A stretch of 64,000 nt of DNA from Ascidia mentula (lineage: Eukaryota > Chordata > Ascidiacea > Phlebobranchia > Ascidiidae). The notes under the pieces are model-generated. The model was given only the letters and a program-made list of their open reading frames with translations. It was not told where the DNA came from and made no database searches. A program made the position numbers and the translations under genes. Positions 12,901 to 24,600 of the stretch are shown one piece after another. Numbering within the stretch: position 1 is the stretch's first letter; every line of letters starts with the position of its first letter. The DNA lies in NCBI GenBank assembly GCA_947561715.1, contig OX387197.1:20630266-20694265 (forward strand), read 5' to 3'.

Positions 12901-14296
12901 ACTTCATTTCGAGCGCCAGCGCGTGAGTTACAACCAATGTTTTACAAAATTCGCAGGTATGTGCAGCCCGCGATTCGACATCCTGTACAAATTCATGGTG
13001 TCGGCCAGCGCGACATTTCACACTTCAACTCTGTTCCAAAATTACCACATTCTTATCATACACTTGTATGTTTTTCAATAATTGTCGCAAACTGCTGAAC
13101 GCTAATGATTCGGGCCCATTGTAACGCGCAACAAATCCAAACTGATAATATATTTTTACCACGTGAGCTGCTTAACAGAACAGTGCACTTAACACTTCAT
13201 AGTATTTAAGTTTTACATGCATGGTATGTTTCAAGGTGCGAGATGCCGAAGCTGTGAGCAAGAGAATGAAAACAGATATTCACAATTGCGTCGGATTTCT
13301 GCAGGAGCCAAAGAAGCTAAAGGAGTCTATAAAGTCTGTATACGAGACTTACGTACACGACGATGTGGTAGGCAACAAACTCATTATTGACCAGTTGCAT
13401 GCCTCTTTAAACACTATTAGTTAAAGTAAATGTTTTTTGCCTCCAAGGCCGAGTCCGCTAGTGTTGATACCGACATCCAAAAAGAGTATTCTCGTCAACG
13501 TGAGCATCTTGAACGATCGGTAGCATCCTTGCGTAAAAAGCTTTCAAAAGACACGGAGATACATCGGGCCGATAACGTGCGAATAATGCAGGTAAGAGCC
13601 GGTCGCAGCTGGTTTGAACCAAACTGACCTGAACCGTTCCAGTGACGTGACCTGGATGGGAGTTTTTCACCTTGACTAAACAGTGTAAACGGTTGAACTT
13701 TTGGAAACAAATATCACGCGAACGTGCTTTTTGCTTAGTTTTAAGATGGTCGTGACATTTTCTGTACATTTTGTGTGAATTTATTTTATCAGGAGAATGT
13801 CACCCTCATCAAAGAAATAAACGACCTGAGGAGAGAGCTTAAGTCGACCAGAACGCAGGTCCACGATTTAGAGGCGACACTTGGCACAAATAGATCTAAA
13901 ACCTTCGCAGGAAGCAAAGGAACAAAACGATCAGACACGGCTGCGACTGGTGAATGAAACATGTTTTTTGGGGAAATTTAACTTATTTGCATGGCTGCTA
14001 CAATATACTTTTTATCGTTTTTGTTATATTTTAGGTTCTGAACAGAGTGATGGACGAAGTGTTCTTCGACAGAATCCCGAGGAAGAACTTCCACGCATTG
14101 TTGAAATACAAAAGGCAGAAATAAGAAAACTTCGTAACCAGGTTTGACCATTTACGGCGCAATTACCGTTTGGCGATTTTTAATTATTGACACACAGTTT
14201 GTTAAATTTACAACGCAGATCATGGACTTGGATGATCAGCTTTTGAGAAGACCTCCATCTGGTGGACGTTTGCCGCCAATGGTCTTGACTCAGTAG
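6909..14296 (+). CDS. CFAP57: Cilia- and flagella-associated protein 57 (WD repeat protein 65)
   Basis: Twenty-five exons (6909-7083, 7192-7307, 7745-7927, 7983-8123, 8310-8437, 8502-8685, 8752-8905, 9106-9244, 9322-9487, 9544-9657, 9735-9947, 10198-10371, 10487-10648, 10711-10836, 10960-11083, 11168-11374, 11803-11987, 12127-12285, 12492-12632, 12803-12922, 13236-13367, 13448-13591, 13793-13949, 14035-14141, 14219-14296) give 1242 residues, close to the vertebrate length. The N-terminus ([22 protein letters not shown]) and the WD-repeat half (to about residue 680; for example [28 protein letters not shown]) match the family. The rest is long coiled coil rich in Glu, Lys and Gln. CFAP57 belongs to axonemal complexes linked to inner-arm dynein. 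Exon 5 uses a poor acceptor (AAAAAG). Exon 16 only closes in phase if a GTTAGT donor at 11375 is used. Confidence 0.95.
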
Positions 14297-14632
14297 TTGA
14301 ACTGTTTCATAAAATTTACCACTGTACATCGTTTTTCGCTATTTGTTGCGTTTGCGTATGTTTGCTAATATATATGGAGTACCAAATTGGTGTACTAACG
14401 TTAGGACAGCAATGCAGTGCAATGATGTGGCAGCGTGACGTCATTCAGAACATGTTGCAGCAATTTAGTCAATGGACCGGTACGCATCGGTTGCGCTCAC
14501 CCAAGCGTGCGTGACGACCCTGTTGCTGTTGCAGAAAAGCGAAGGTCTATACGTTCAAGGTAGTTTAATTTACCTCAGTTCTGTAAATGCATCACGTATA
14601 GATATTTGGTGAGTTAGTGGATTTCTCTCAAA

Positions 14633-17600
14633 ATGCAAATTGTATTTATTCATCCGGATTTGGGTATTGGAGGCGCAGAACGCCTTGTTGTTGATGCTGC
14701 CCTGGCGCTCAAATCAAAAGGCCATCGCGTGAGTTTCATGACAGGACACCACGACCGACAGCACTGCTTTGAAGGTATTTTGAGTCTGTTTTTTTACATC
14801 CAGTTTTAATTATATGGTACACGGCATTGAATAGAGTGCCATTGTTGTATTGGTATAAAATAACCTGTAGCTGAGACTGAGATGGTATAAGGTTTGGTTA
14901 TTCTTTTCTGTTTGTTTATCATTTAATTATTGGTACTTTATAAAATTACATTATAAGGTATTGTACATGACAGTAGTTTTCTGCCTCTGTTGCTCCAACC
15001 TTCTTGCATATCTGTTTTGTTTTTCAAGGTTACTTAAATGACATTTGCTTTAGAAACCAAAGATGGAACATTTTCTGTCAACGTTATTGGTGACTGGATT
15101 CCTCGGAGTGTTTTTGGACTTTTTCATGCATTTTTGGCTTACCTGAAAATGGTTTACATCTCCCTTTATCTCATATTTATTTCACTTCTGAAACCAAACC
15201 TTGTGTTTTGTGACCAGGTTTCAGTATGTGTTCCCTTTATAAGGTAAGTTTGGATATAATAACAATCTACCAGGTTTACAATTTGACTTTAGAATTGCCA
15301 ATTATTGTATTTAGGTATTTCACGAAAGCCAAAGTAATTTTTTACTGCCATTTTCCGGACCAACTCCTAACAGATCGGTCTTCTTTCATCAAAGCCTTAT
15401 ACAGAAAGCCGATTGACTGGCTGGAAGAGAAGTCCACAGGAATGTCGGATATGATACTTGTTAACAGTCATTTTACAGGTTAGAAAGTAAATTTTAATAA
15501 TTGCTTGGGCATTGGTATTTTACTTGAATCCACAAATCAATCTACTAACAAAAAAGCTGACACAAGTTAGGAGTTGGCTTGTGTTACAACTTAATACTTA
15601 CTTTACCACCACAGACTGGGGTTTTGGGGCCAGAACATTATAGGGCCAAATAAGAGAATAATTTTTTTCATTAATTTAATAACATTTTTAGTTTTAAAGT
15701 TCTGTAGCAGTTTTAATAGTTATCATAGGTTATTTTAACCAGGCAAACAATTTTCTTTTATTTTTTTTCCTAACTATTTTATAGTGTCATGTGCAGTAGG
15801 ATATATTTCAAAATGTTTAGGGTAGTTACATGATTTTGTAGGGCATACATTGATTATTAATTGTTTGTATGCAATCTGCAAAAACAACACTGCAAGGTTT
15901 GGGATATATGTTTCTTAAACAAGGCAGACATCTAATTTTGTTGTTGAACAGAGCGCATTTTCAAGGAAACATTTAAATCGCTTGCTGCAATCGAGACGCA
16001 TGTGTTGTACCCAAGTCTTAACACTGAAAAATACGACCAAGTCATTCAAGCTCCGGCACGATTGGACTTGTCGAGTGTGCCAACCCAGGTTACTCACGTC
16101 TTCCTGTCAATCAACAGATACGAACGGAAGAAAAATCTCAGCCTAGCTATTGAAGCAATCGGTATGTGATGTAACTAGTTTAAATTAAACAACTTGACAT
16201 TACCTGTAATGCTTGTTACGTCAATCACCGACAAACAATGGTTTACTTTGTGTTAGACTTGGTGCGTGATCGCGTTAACGATGACGAGTGGAAAAAGCTA
16301 CACCTGGTGATGGCTGGTGGCTACGACCAACGCGTCGAAGAGAACGTCAGTCATTACAGGGAGCTGAATAAGCTGGCAGGTGGGAAAGCACATTTGAGAC
16401 AAAGTGTGAATATGTGTGGGCTATATAATGTGTAATGTGCGGGTGGTCTAATGCCGTCAATCTTCTTCCGTGCATAGCGTACCGATCGCTTGTGGACGTT
16501 TCGAACGTTAGCCTGAAAAACACGACGCAAAAACGTTGTTTTTGTAAACTTGTCGCTTTACCTCACGAATGAGGGGTGCTCAATGGACCCTTCCTTCATG
16601 CAGCTGGTGGCTGTTCAAGCCACCTGCAACATTGTTGTACTTGTAAATAACAATGTGATTTCCAAGGGACGTTAACGTTTATACATGGATGTCGGTTTCG
16701 GGTTTACACAGTACAGGTATAGGAAGTATTTATGATTAAAAGCCCGTCAAACCAAAAAGTTAACGCTCGATAAAACGACACATCAAGCGACCATATGTTA
16801 TGTTGATCCATCGTGTGCGGCGTCAAACGCAATTTATCATTGGATCGTTGCGTTTGTGCACGCAGTATCCTAATTAGTTTCTTTGAAAAAGATTATAGAA
16901 TAATATACGAGAGAAAAACACCGAAACAATGCAATGGTAAAAATAATCATGACACCTTCCATTTGTTGTCGTCACACAGCGGAAAGAACATAATAAAATA
17001 TTTGTGCCGCACGAATGAAAGGAACTGAACATGTTTACACAAAATACCAATTTACAAATTATGAAATATTTTTGTTTTGCTTGCAAGAACATGCTGTCAT
17101 TACATTCTTTAAATTCCCAGCTGTAATGATTAACCACACGTCGGAAATGATTTCACTCGTGATGTACGTAGTTAAAGCGGATGCATGCAGTTGATGGATA
17201 AAAAATTCCCTGGCGGTGTGGCGAAGTTTTACGCAATGGAAACAGCTACGAACAAAACTACGTAAAGTTAACTTATCAATTAGAAATAAATTTAGTATCA
17301 GTCAGCGGTGTTACGGATTTTCTTGATTCGAAAAGGAAGAAAAATCAAGAGTTTATTATCGTGTTTTTACATTTGAAAGTTAACCGCGCTCATGTCAACG
17401 TTTCCCGCTTAAGTAGGAAAAGGGCGTTTTCGGTTGTTTTTCATCACGACAAACAGAACAAATGTCACCGCTGCTTGAACACCTCCCACGTTTATCATGC
17501 TACTGGCCACCGATGGGTTCCGGGAACCAACAGCGATGTGAGCAACACAAAACAACACTATACAGTTTATGCAACATTATGGATTATGCCTATTCGTTGA

Positions 17601-18606
17601 ACTGAAAGTTTTGTGTTGTCGGTTTACTTGAGTGTGACATACGAGTATGACGTCAAACAGCTGACGCTCTATTCATTGCCATAAAGTCCCTCCAGACCTT
17701 AAACTTGAAACATTTGGCCTTAAGCACACCTGCTTATTTACTATGTCTGGCGGCGATGAAAACGTTTACACGGTTACACCCAAAAAATATTTTGCCCCAC
17801 AAAGTCCCTCTTTCAAGGAGCGTCGTTGGCACGGAATGTAAATTCCATTTTTTTAATTTATCTTATGTATTTTTGGGGGGTGGGCATCCAATTTATTTTC
17901 CTTTTGCTCTTTTGAATGCAGACAAGCTAAACGTGCAAGACAAGGTGACATTTCTCCAGTCAATTCCAAACCTGAAGAAGATCGCTCTTTATTGCAGAGC
18001 CACAGCAGTTCTTTACACACCTCACAACGAACATTTTGGCATTGTTCCCATTGAGGCCATGTACATGAAGGTAGAAAAAGCCATCGAAAACTACGTCAGC
18101 TGTATTTAAATTTTTCTTATTTGTCCCATAGAAACCAGTGATAGCAGTTAACAGCGGAGGACCGTTAGAAACGATTGCCGACGGCGACACTGGGTTTCTC
18201 CGTCCGCCAAAAGCCGAAAGTTTTGCTGCAGCAATGTAAGTATTCGTAACGTGATGCAGTTGTCGCTTTTTGCAGTTTCGTTGAGGAATGGCGTTAAAAA
18301 GGGTGAATTCATTCTCGGTACGTTGTTGTAACTTTTTCTTATCTTAGTATATTTACGGTAACACGAGAGAATTTACTCGTGCTGGTGAACATATCATACA
18401 CTAGCTACAACTGAAAGAATGTTCGTTGAAATACAACATTTTGCGCTGACGAATCAAAACATCTTTTTACCAGGGTGAAGCTAATAAGAAACCCTGTCGA
18501 GGTGGAAAGGATGGGAGAAGCAGGAAAACAACGCGTCATGCAAAATTTTTCTTTCGAAAAGTTTGCTGAATCGCTAAATGAAATTGTTGTGTCTCTCGTT
18601 GACTGA
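14633..18606 (+). CDS. ALG2: Alpha-1,3/1,6-mannosyltransferase ALG2
   Basis: Eight exons (14633-14774, 15054-15243, 15315-15478, 15952-16161, 16257-16379, 17922-18070, 18132-18235, 18474-18606) give 404 residues, normal for this family. ALG2 is a GT4 glycosyltransferase on the cytosolic face of the ER that adds the second and third mannoses to the dolichol-linked N-glycan precursor, using GDP-mannose. The N-terminal [17 protein letters not shown] is the family signature. A hydrophobic segment in exon 2 (about residues 70-105) fits membrane attachment. The GT4 E-x7-E motif is present as E313 and E321 (EHFGIVPIE), followed by NSGGPLETI. The ATG begins at the first residue of the conserved strand. 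The 1.5-kb intron 5 is large for this gene, and I see nothing recognisable in it. The gap from the CFAP57 stop is 336 bases on the same strand. Confidence 0.95.
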
Positions 18607-20018
18607 CGACTCTTTGCCATCAGTTCACAATACTTACCCTCTGCTGTACCGACATATGAAATTGACTAATATCACTGCAAGGCAGACCTGGTGGTCAAAC
18701 CTGCTTGTGTCCTTTTGTTCTGTAGATTGCCTATATACCACTGCAGTGCTTGAGCACTAATGCCGACAGCAAGTGCATGCTTTTTATTGTTACTATGTAC
18801 TGGGCAGTTTAAAAAAAATAACAGAAAGCATGCTGTGATAAAGGATATGAACATCTTGTGTACCAAAAATAGACGACCGGCAATACCGAAATATGTCGGA
18901 CCTTGGTAATGTACACACATTCGCTAACAACCACCAATACTGGACGACAAGGGGGCTTCGTGGTTCGGCGCATCGAGGTAGTTGAGAACTTCGTTCCATA
19001 ATTTTAAGGTTAGCGAGCTTGTGAAAGTGGGGGCCGCAACAGAAATAAAATAAGATTTTACTACCAATGCACCTAACCTGTGAACCACAAAAAAGCAGAG
19101 GTATCTGCCCTATTTGGCAATTGGGACTCGATGATGCAAATTTGCATTAGGTGGGCAAGATACCAGCATCGTTGTGAGGTCCGTTGTAGCCATAAGCGTG
19201 GCATTCAAATAAAGGAGCACAAGAATCAATAAATCGAAAGACAAAAATGCTACAGATTCGAAAATTTTTTACACGAAGATAGGAAACATGTGAAGTTGTG
19301 CGAAAACAGACGATTATTGAAAATCACAGGCTGTGTAATATCGGACACAGCAAGGCACGATGTAGATGGCAAACTATTTTGAACACGAAGGCCGGCTAAG
19401 TTAATAAATGTGTGACAGCAAAGTTTCTTGTTACGTTTCGGCACCAGATGTCTGGTTACTCGTTTATGTTTTGTCGCTTTGTGGCGGTGATAAGTCGCTT
19501 GGCTTCACCGTAAGCTCGTCAACGAACGTCACTACACAAGTGTACCGCACTTTTAACAAAGTACATCAGGCACCGATCGGCAATTCAACAAAACGCACAC
19601 CATAAAAAATAAAATAAAGGTCTCAGTCGTCATTGACATGCGATACGTAGCAATAAAGGTGGCACCAAGTTAAAATATGTAAATATGAAGAAAACGTCAT
19701 ATAATTGTTTTGCTTGGAACAAGGGTCTTGAAACGTCAGTGTTTGGCACGAATGGGAGGTTTGGGTTCAGGTTTCGTAGAGTTTTATTACCGATCTACAG
19801 ACTGCTTCATATCTGTATTAAAAACGATAAAAAAAAGGAAAAATATAACTTGACATAAATTCAACAAAATATTACAAATACATTTTAGTCAGTTCCTGTT
19901 GGCAGAAAATCTTTATTATTTTGCTTTGCACCAAATCTAATCGTTTCAAAATTTGCTGCTAAAGTATATTCATCTTTTCTCTTAATCTTTTAAAAAAACT
20001 ATGGTCCTGTGGCCTAAA
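18607..20018. other. Intergenic region downstream of ALG2
   Basis: No gene is seen. Candidate polyadenylation hexamers for ALG2 occur at about 19.04, 19.2 and 19.6 kb. Short open frames on both strands lack splice context. Confidence 0.4.
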
Positions 20019-20080
20019 TCTTTGCACTTTCTTATATGCGCAAAAGAGCCATAATAATCAATGAGAGCTGCAGACAGGGT

Positions 20081-20122
20081 GTGTACACGCACCTGTAAGG
20101 TCTCATCAGTGCAGCTGTTGAT
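20081..20122 (-). ncRNA. Broken hammerhead in the left arm
   Basis: On the minus strand the left arm repeats stem I, CTGATGA (20103-20109), GACC and TTACA, but after GGT it jumps directly to GCGTGT. Compared with the right arm, nine bases that include GAAA are missing. Without GAAA a hammerhead cannot be active. Confidence 0.8.
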
Positions 20123-20315
20123 GTGGCACTGTGCTAGCAGGTACACAGATTTCCACTTTGTGGTACCTTTCGGTCAATCGTCGATATGTTGGGTACCAAT
20201 TGTGTTGATTGGTACCTAGTTTGGTACCCAACATATCGACGATTGATTAAAAGGTACCACAAAGTGGAAATCTGTGTGCCTGCTAGTCTACCAGCTAGCA
20301 CAGTGCCACATCAAC

Positions 20316-20375
20316 AGCTGCACTGATGAGACCTTACAGGTCGAAACAGTGCGTGTATACACCCTGTCTGCAGCT
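20316..20375 (+). ncRNA. Type I hammerhead ribozyme
   Basis: All parts of the hammerhead core are in order. Stem I is AGCTGCA (20316-20322) with TGCAGCT (20369-20375), seven perfect pairs. The core CTGATGA is at 20323-20329. Stem II is GACC/GGTC (20330-20333, 20339-20342) with loop TTACA. GAAA is at 20343-20346. Stem III pairs ACAG (20346-20349) with CTGT (20364-20367), then an internal loop and a GTG/CAC hairpin. The cleavage triplet GTC predicts cutting after C20368. The ends lie in stem I, which makes it type I. In vitro or in vivo activity cannot be read from sequence; loop contacts between stems I and II were not resolved. Confidence 0.85.
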
Positions 20376-20390
20376 CTCTTTGCACTTTCT

Positions 20391-21682
20391 GTTGTTAACC
20401 CTACTTACGTTTAAGCGATATACCGTGGTCTCAGAGATCTTCGGATTCTTCCAGGTTTCTCATATCAAGTTTTGGATCAGTAAATTGATCACTTGTCTCC
20501 AGTATGCTATTCTGCAAAATGAACAACATATGTGTAACATTGTGTTGATTAGGGTTTTCCAAACGTGATGACTGCACAGAGTCCGTGGCGATACGAAAAA
20601 TACTACTCTAAACAATACAGTACTGTGGGTGCACAAGAAGATTTACAGTGCGTACATCTGTTACAAAAAGTGTTTCACAACTGGTTTCGTTGACTTTGTA
20701 ATCATATATCTCTAGGTTGTTGCCTTATTTATTTTGCATTTTCCCTTTACGCTCATCGGGCAGATATATACCTGTGACATAAGGATTAGAGGCCGAGAAA
20801 AAAGATTCACAAATACCCGTGGCTTGGAAAGTTGCAGTTGCACGTTGGAGTTAAGCGGCCACGCACTTTGAACGAAAACATCAAATGCCCATTATGAATA
20901 CAGAGTTACATGAATCGACCTTGTTAACATCTCTGCTTTTTAATCATGGCGTTGGTTTAAAGTACTGAGCTTATGACAGAAAAACGAATGTCCAGTTTGA
21001 TAAATCAGACTAATCGGATTTAGAAATTGTCTCACGTATAGGATCTTTGGGCAACTTGCACACATTTTAAGTGCTTTGATAGCAAATAACCTAACAAGTC
21101 AAGAGAAATAATTCACCAACCAAGGATTCGCTTCTTCCCATGCTGATCAACGTTCCACGCTTCTCTGTGACATTGCCTGGTGATACGTCATCACTTGTTT
21201 GTGCTTCTCCCCCATCAACGACAAACACCCGACTTAATCGCCGAGTGAGGCTCACACAACTCATCCTATTCACCGAATTTCGATTTCCTGTCAACATAAA
21301 ACTTCAATCAGCCGGGGTTCTCAAACTTCTACCTCGATGAATTAGTAGACTGTCGCCAAACAGAATACACCAAAGAGATTCGAATTCTGTTTGTCGTTTA
21401 ACTTTTTTTCCTTTTGAAAGCTGCAAGTCGAGGAAGCGGTTCATAGGGGGCATTTGATGCCATCCGTGACAACGATTTCCTTTATTTGTTATGAAATTAG
21501 TACATTTTCTCAGCACACGAGTCATAAAAAAGCAGAAATTCTACAGTCTACACTACAGACTGTGGTCGTTAAACACGTCAAGTTGCATCAGCGTGTTCAT
21601 ACTAGAATAATACACTTGTAAACTACCAACATTTTTGTAAAGTCTGTTTTTTAAGCAAGCCAAGGTGGATATGTTTACAAAA
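20391..21682. other. Intergenic region between ALG2 and SYD-1 (convergent 3' ends)
   Basis: No gene is seen. A minus-strand AATAAA at 21481-21486 lies about 200 bases past the SYD-1 stop and is its likely polyadenylation signal. Confidence 0.45.
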
Positions 21683-24600
21683 TTAACGCTTGTTACGCCA
21701 GATAACATAATGAGTTAAGCAACCAATACATGGATTACTGAAATAAAAACCTGAGTTTTCTGGTGATGGTGCTCGAGGAACAGCCACAGGTTCAGTAGGC
21801 CAGTTGGAAAGCATGTAGTTCAACACTTGGATGTGTCTTTTGAATCCAATTGCTGCACTCAGATCAATACTAGAAGCAATAAACAAAATATTAATTAGGC
21901 ACTTGCATGTGGCGGTGCAGTAACATATATAGACGATGGCTTGGATGGCCAAACAATTCTAAACAAAAAAGGAAGTGCCTAATTTTGTTTAGAACTTAAA
22001 ATTTTTTTTCAAGAAGTAAATCTTACGCACCCGTTTCCCAGTTGAGCATTGACAGGTCCTAACAAAACAGGCCCAAAGCATACTGCCAAGTTTTGACAGG
22101 TCATCTTGTTTTGATCATGGTGCATGGCCACCTTCTTGAGGTGATTTAACAGGGCGTACAGAGTAGCACGTTCAGCTGGTGCAGCCGACAACAATTTGAT
22201 GTGCTGAAGTAAAGCATTGGTTCGTTGTTTTTGGTCTTCCTCACTCGGGACTTGAGGGCTCACAATTGATGAGGTGAGCGATGGGTCGGGGGCAAAAGGT
22301 TCTTTAACAACTGTGTTTGGAGTTGGGCCTGCAATAAAGAATATTTTGTTGGTTAACAAACAAAACACAGTGAATATTATATTATAACATCAATTTATGC
22401 AGTTTTTGTTATAAATAGCATTAATGTTGAACAGCTTATGATCCAATATTATGCATAACATGTAATTTTGGCATATTTCACAGTTAAGTAGCATCTGCTG
22501 TTCCCAGCACAATAAATTATTCAGACAGGTGTTGAAAGAATGTACATTAACATCTAGCAAGTTCAAAGTCACATATATGTCACAATGCAACAGACACATC
22601 CAATGTTAGTTATTACATTGAGAATTCCCAAGAGTGACTCAACCTCAATAGCAACAGCTGCAAACTGTGTATACTTGGCAATAAATTTTGTCACTACATG
22701 ACAGAAGTTTCTTGTCACCTGGATTTTTTTCCATGGCCATAGTGACTGCTTCCAATAGTTCAGGTGGGAAAAGTGGTTGTGGTAGTTCTCTTAAGAAATC
22801 TTTCAAAATTCCTTTAAAATTGAAGAATAACGAAGTCAGAAATGTAAATTTTTTTAATTACAAGTAAAATTCACAGCAATTTGTGTGTAAGGACTGTCAA
22901 CTTGTTGAAAGCAACATAGAATTAAAATGTATACAAAAGTTTAGCTACTAAAATTTATTTTGTGATATTTTTTTGATAAACCAGAAGAAGCACATGAAAA
23001 TAAACAACATTACCAGCAAACACACATTTCCCACCTGTTATGACATTCACATCAGGGTAATGGTCTGATGTAAGTGGCATTTCACCCTTGGCTTCTTCTA
23101 CCTTACGGCGTAACTCCCTCTTTACGATAGCTGAACCACAAAGTCGGTATATTCCCACCACCTACACAGAACAAATATTGCAAAATCCTCAGCATTCATA
23201 CCAAATGACTGGTACGAATGACTAAGCCTTGTACAATGCCATTGAATTTTGTACAATGCCATTATAATGTGTGGTCATGGTTAAAATAAAGAAATACATT
23301 AGATTGAAAAAACACATCGTTCAAAATAATTTTAAAATTGTGTATTACAATATTTAAAAATGTTAATGTTATATTTAACTTGAAAAAACTTGATATACAG
23401 AAATACCAAATTTTTTTAACTTCTACTGTTACAGTTTTGTTTGGAAGCAGAAGTCATACAGTGAAGTACTATTTCCTAACCAACATTACAGAGTTGCCAA
23501 GTGCCCTATAGAGAAGTCTAGAAACAGCATCAGTTTGGTGTTAAAACCATGGGGCAGGAAATGCAAACAGATAGTTGGGGGATGTGAAAAGTTGCATCAT
23601 CACAATAGATTGCTGTGACATATATTTCCACCCAAGACAACATACTCTTGGTAAAGTAACTAGTTTGGTTTTAAATACACCAGGCCAAAGTTTAAATACA
23701 AGTTGCTTGATTTTACTCCGGTGAAACCTGAAGCGAAAAACAATGTGAAAGAACTAAACAGATGTACATTTAATTAAACAATGTGATTTGCAGCCTACAT
23801 TCACAGCTTTTCAATGTATATATATGGAATCATTTTGTTTTAATAACATTGCATAATTGCTGTTTAATATTATGCCATCCATACAATTTGATTTTGTAGT
23901 TACATCTCAATTAGGTATTTTGCATGAACATAAACCGAGAAAGTTACACTAAGCATCATTAGTGGCCAAAGTAAAAAGAGGTCTATGCTATAGCTCTAGG
24001 CAAGTGAGCATGACAACAATTCAGGAATGTGAAGGCATGACTTATTTCCACCTCAGCAGTCAACCACGACTGAACAGTTTAAGCACAAATACCCAGATAT
24101 GTTCTATTTGGTGATACTTTTTTCCATGTTTATCTGACACACTATGTGTCAACAAAACAGGGAAAACGAGGAAAATGTTTCCAAATCTGGTGGGGCAAAA
24201 TGGGATTCTGTGGTTGCTGCACATCAAAGCAAACAAAACAACCTAAGGTTGATAAAGTGCATACATGATAACCACTTTGATTAAACACATTACATATTTT
24301 GTGTGAGGAAAAGAGCAAATAGTCTACGAAATTCAACATAGTCACTGCTTGTTTGGGGAGTAAACAGTAAAGTTCTGATGTGATTACATCGTTGAGGCAC
24401 ATGCCAACCAAAGTGCTTGTACGCACACACACACACACTTACTCTGTGGCTGCACACTCACACACACACTGAGAGGCCACAGGCTTTACAGTTGACTGCA
24501 AGATAACAAGTAGGGCCGTTGTCGTTTTAGTGGCACCTGGCTGCCAGGCAAAGCCACAAGCAGCTACTTTATTTCATTGAAGTTAAGGTGAAGAAGCAAA

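Larger units (their letters stand above)
20019..20390. mobile_element. Palindromic hammerhead-bearing element with 14-bp flanking direct repeat
   Basis: Two arms (20063 to about 20200 and about 20205 to 20378) are inverted copies of each other, meeting at a KpnI-like GGTACC-rich centre. The ends are GAGAGCTGCAGACAGGGTG and its complement. The perfect 14-base repeat TCTTTGCACTTTCT flanks the insertion (20019-20032 and 20377-20390), as expected of target-primed insertion. No protein is encoded. The right arm carries an intact hammerhead ribozyme core. The left arm is the same sequence on the other strand with the core broken. A degenerate relative lies at 4.3 kb. The structure recalls animal retrozymes and Penelope-linked hammerhead repeats; that class assignment is inference. 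Confidence 0.75.
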
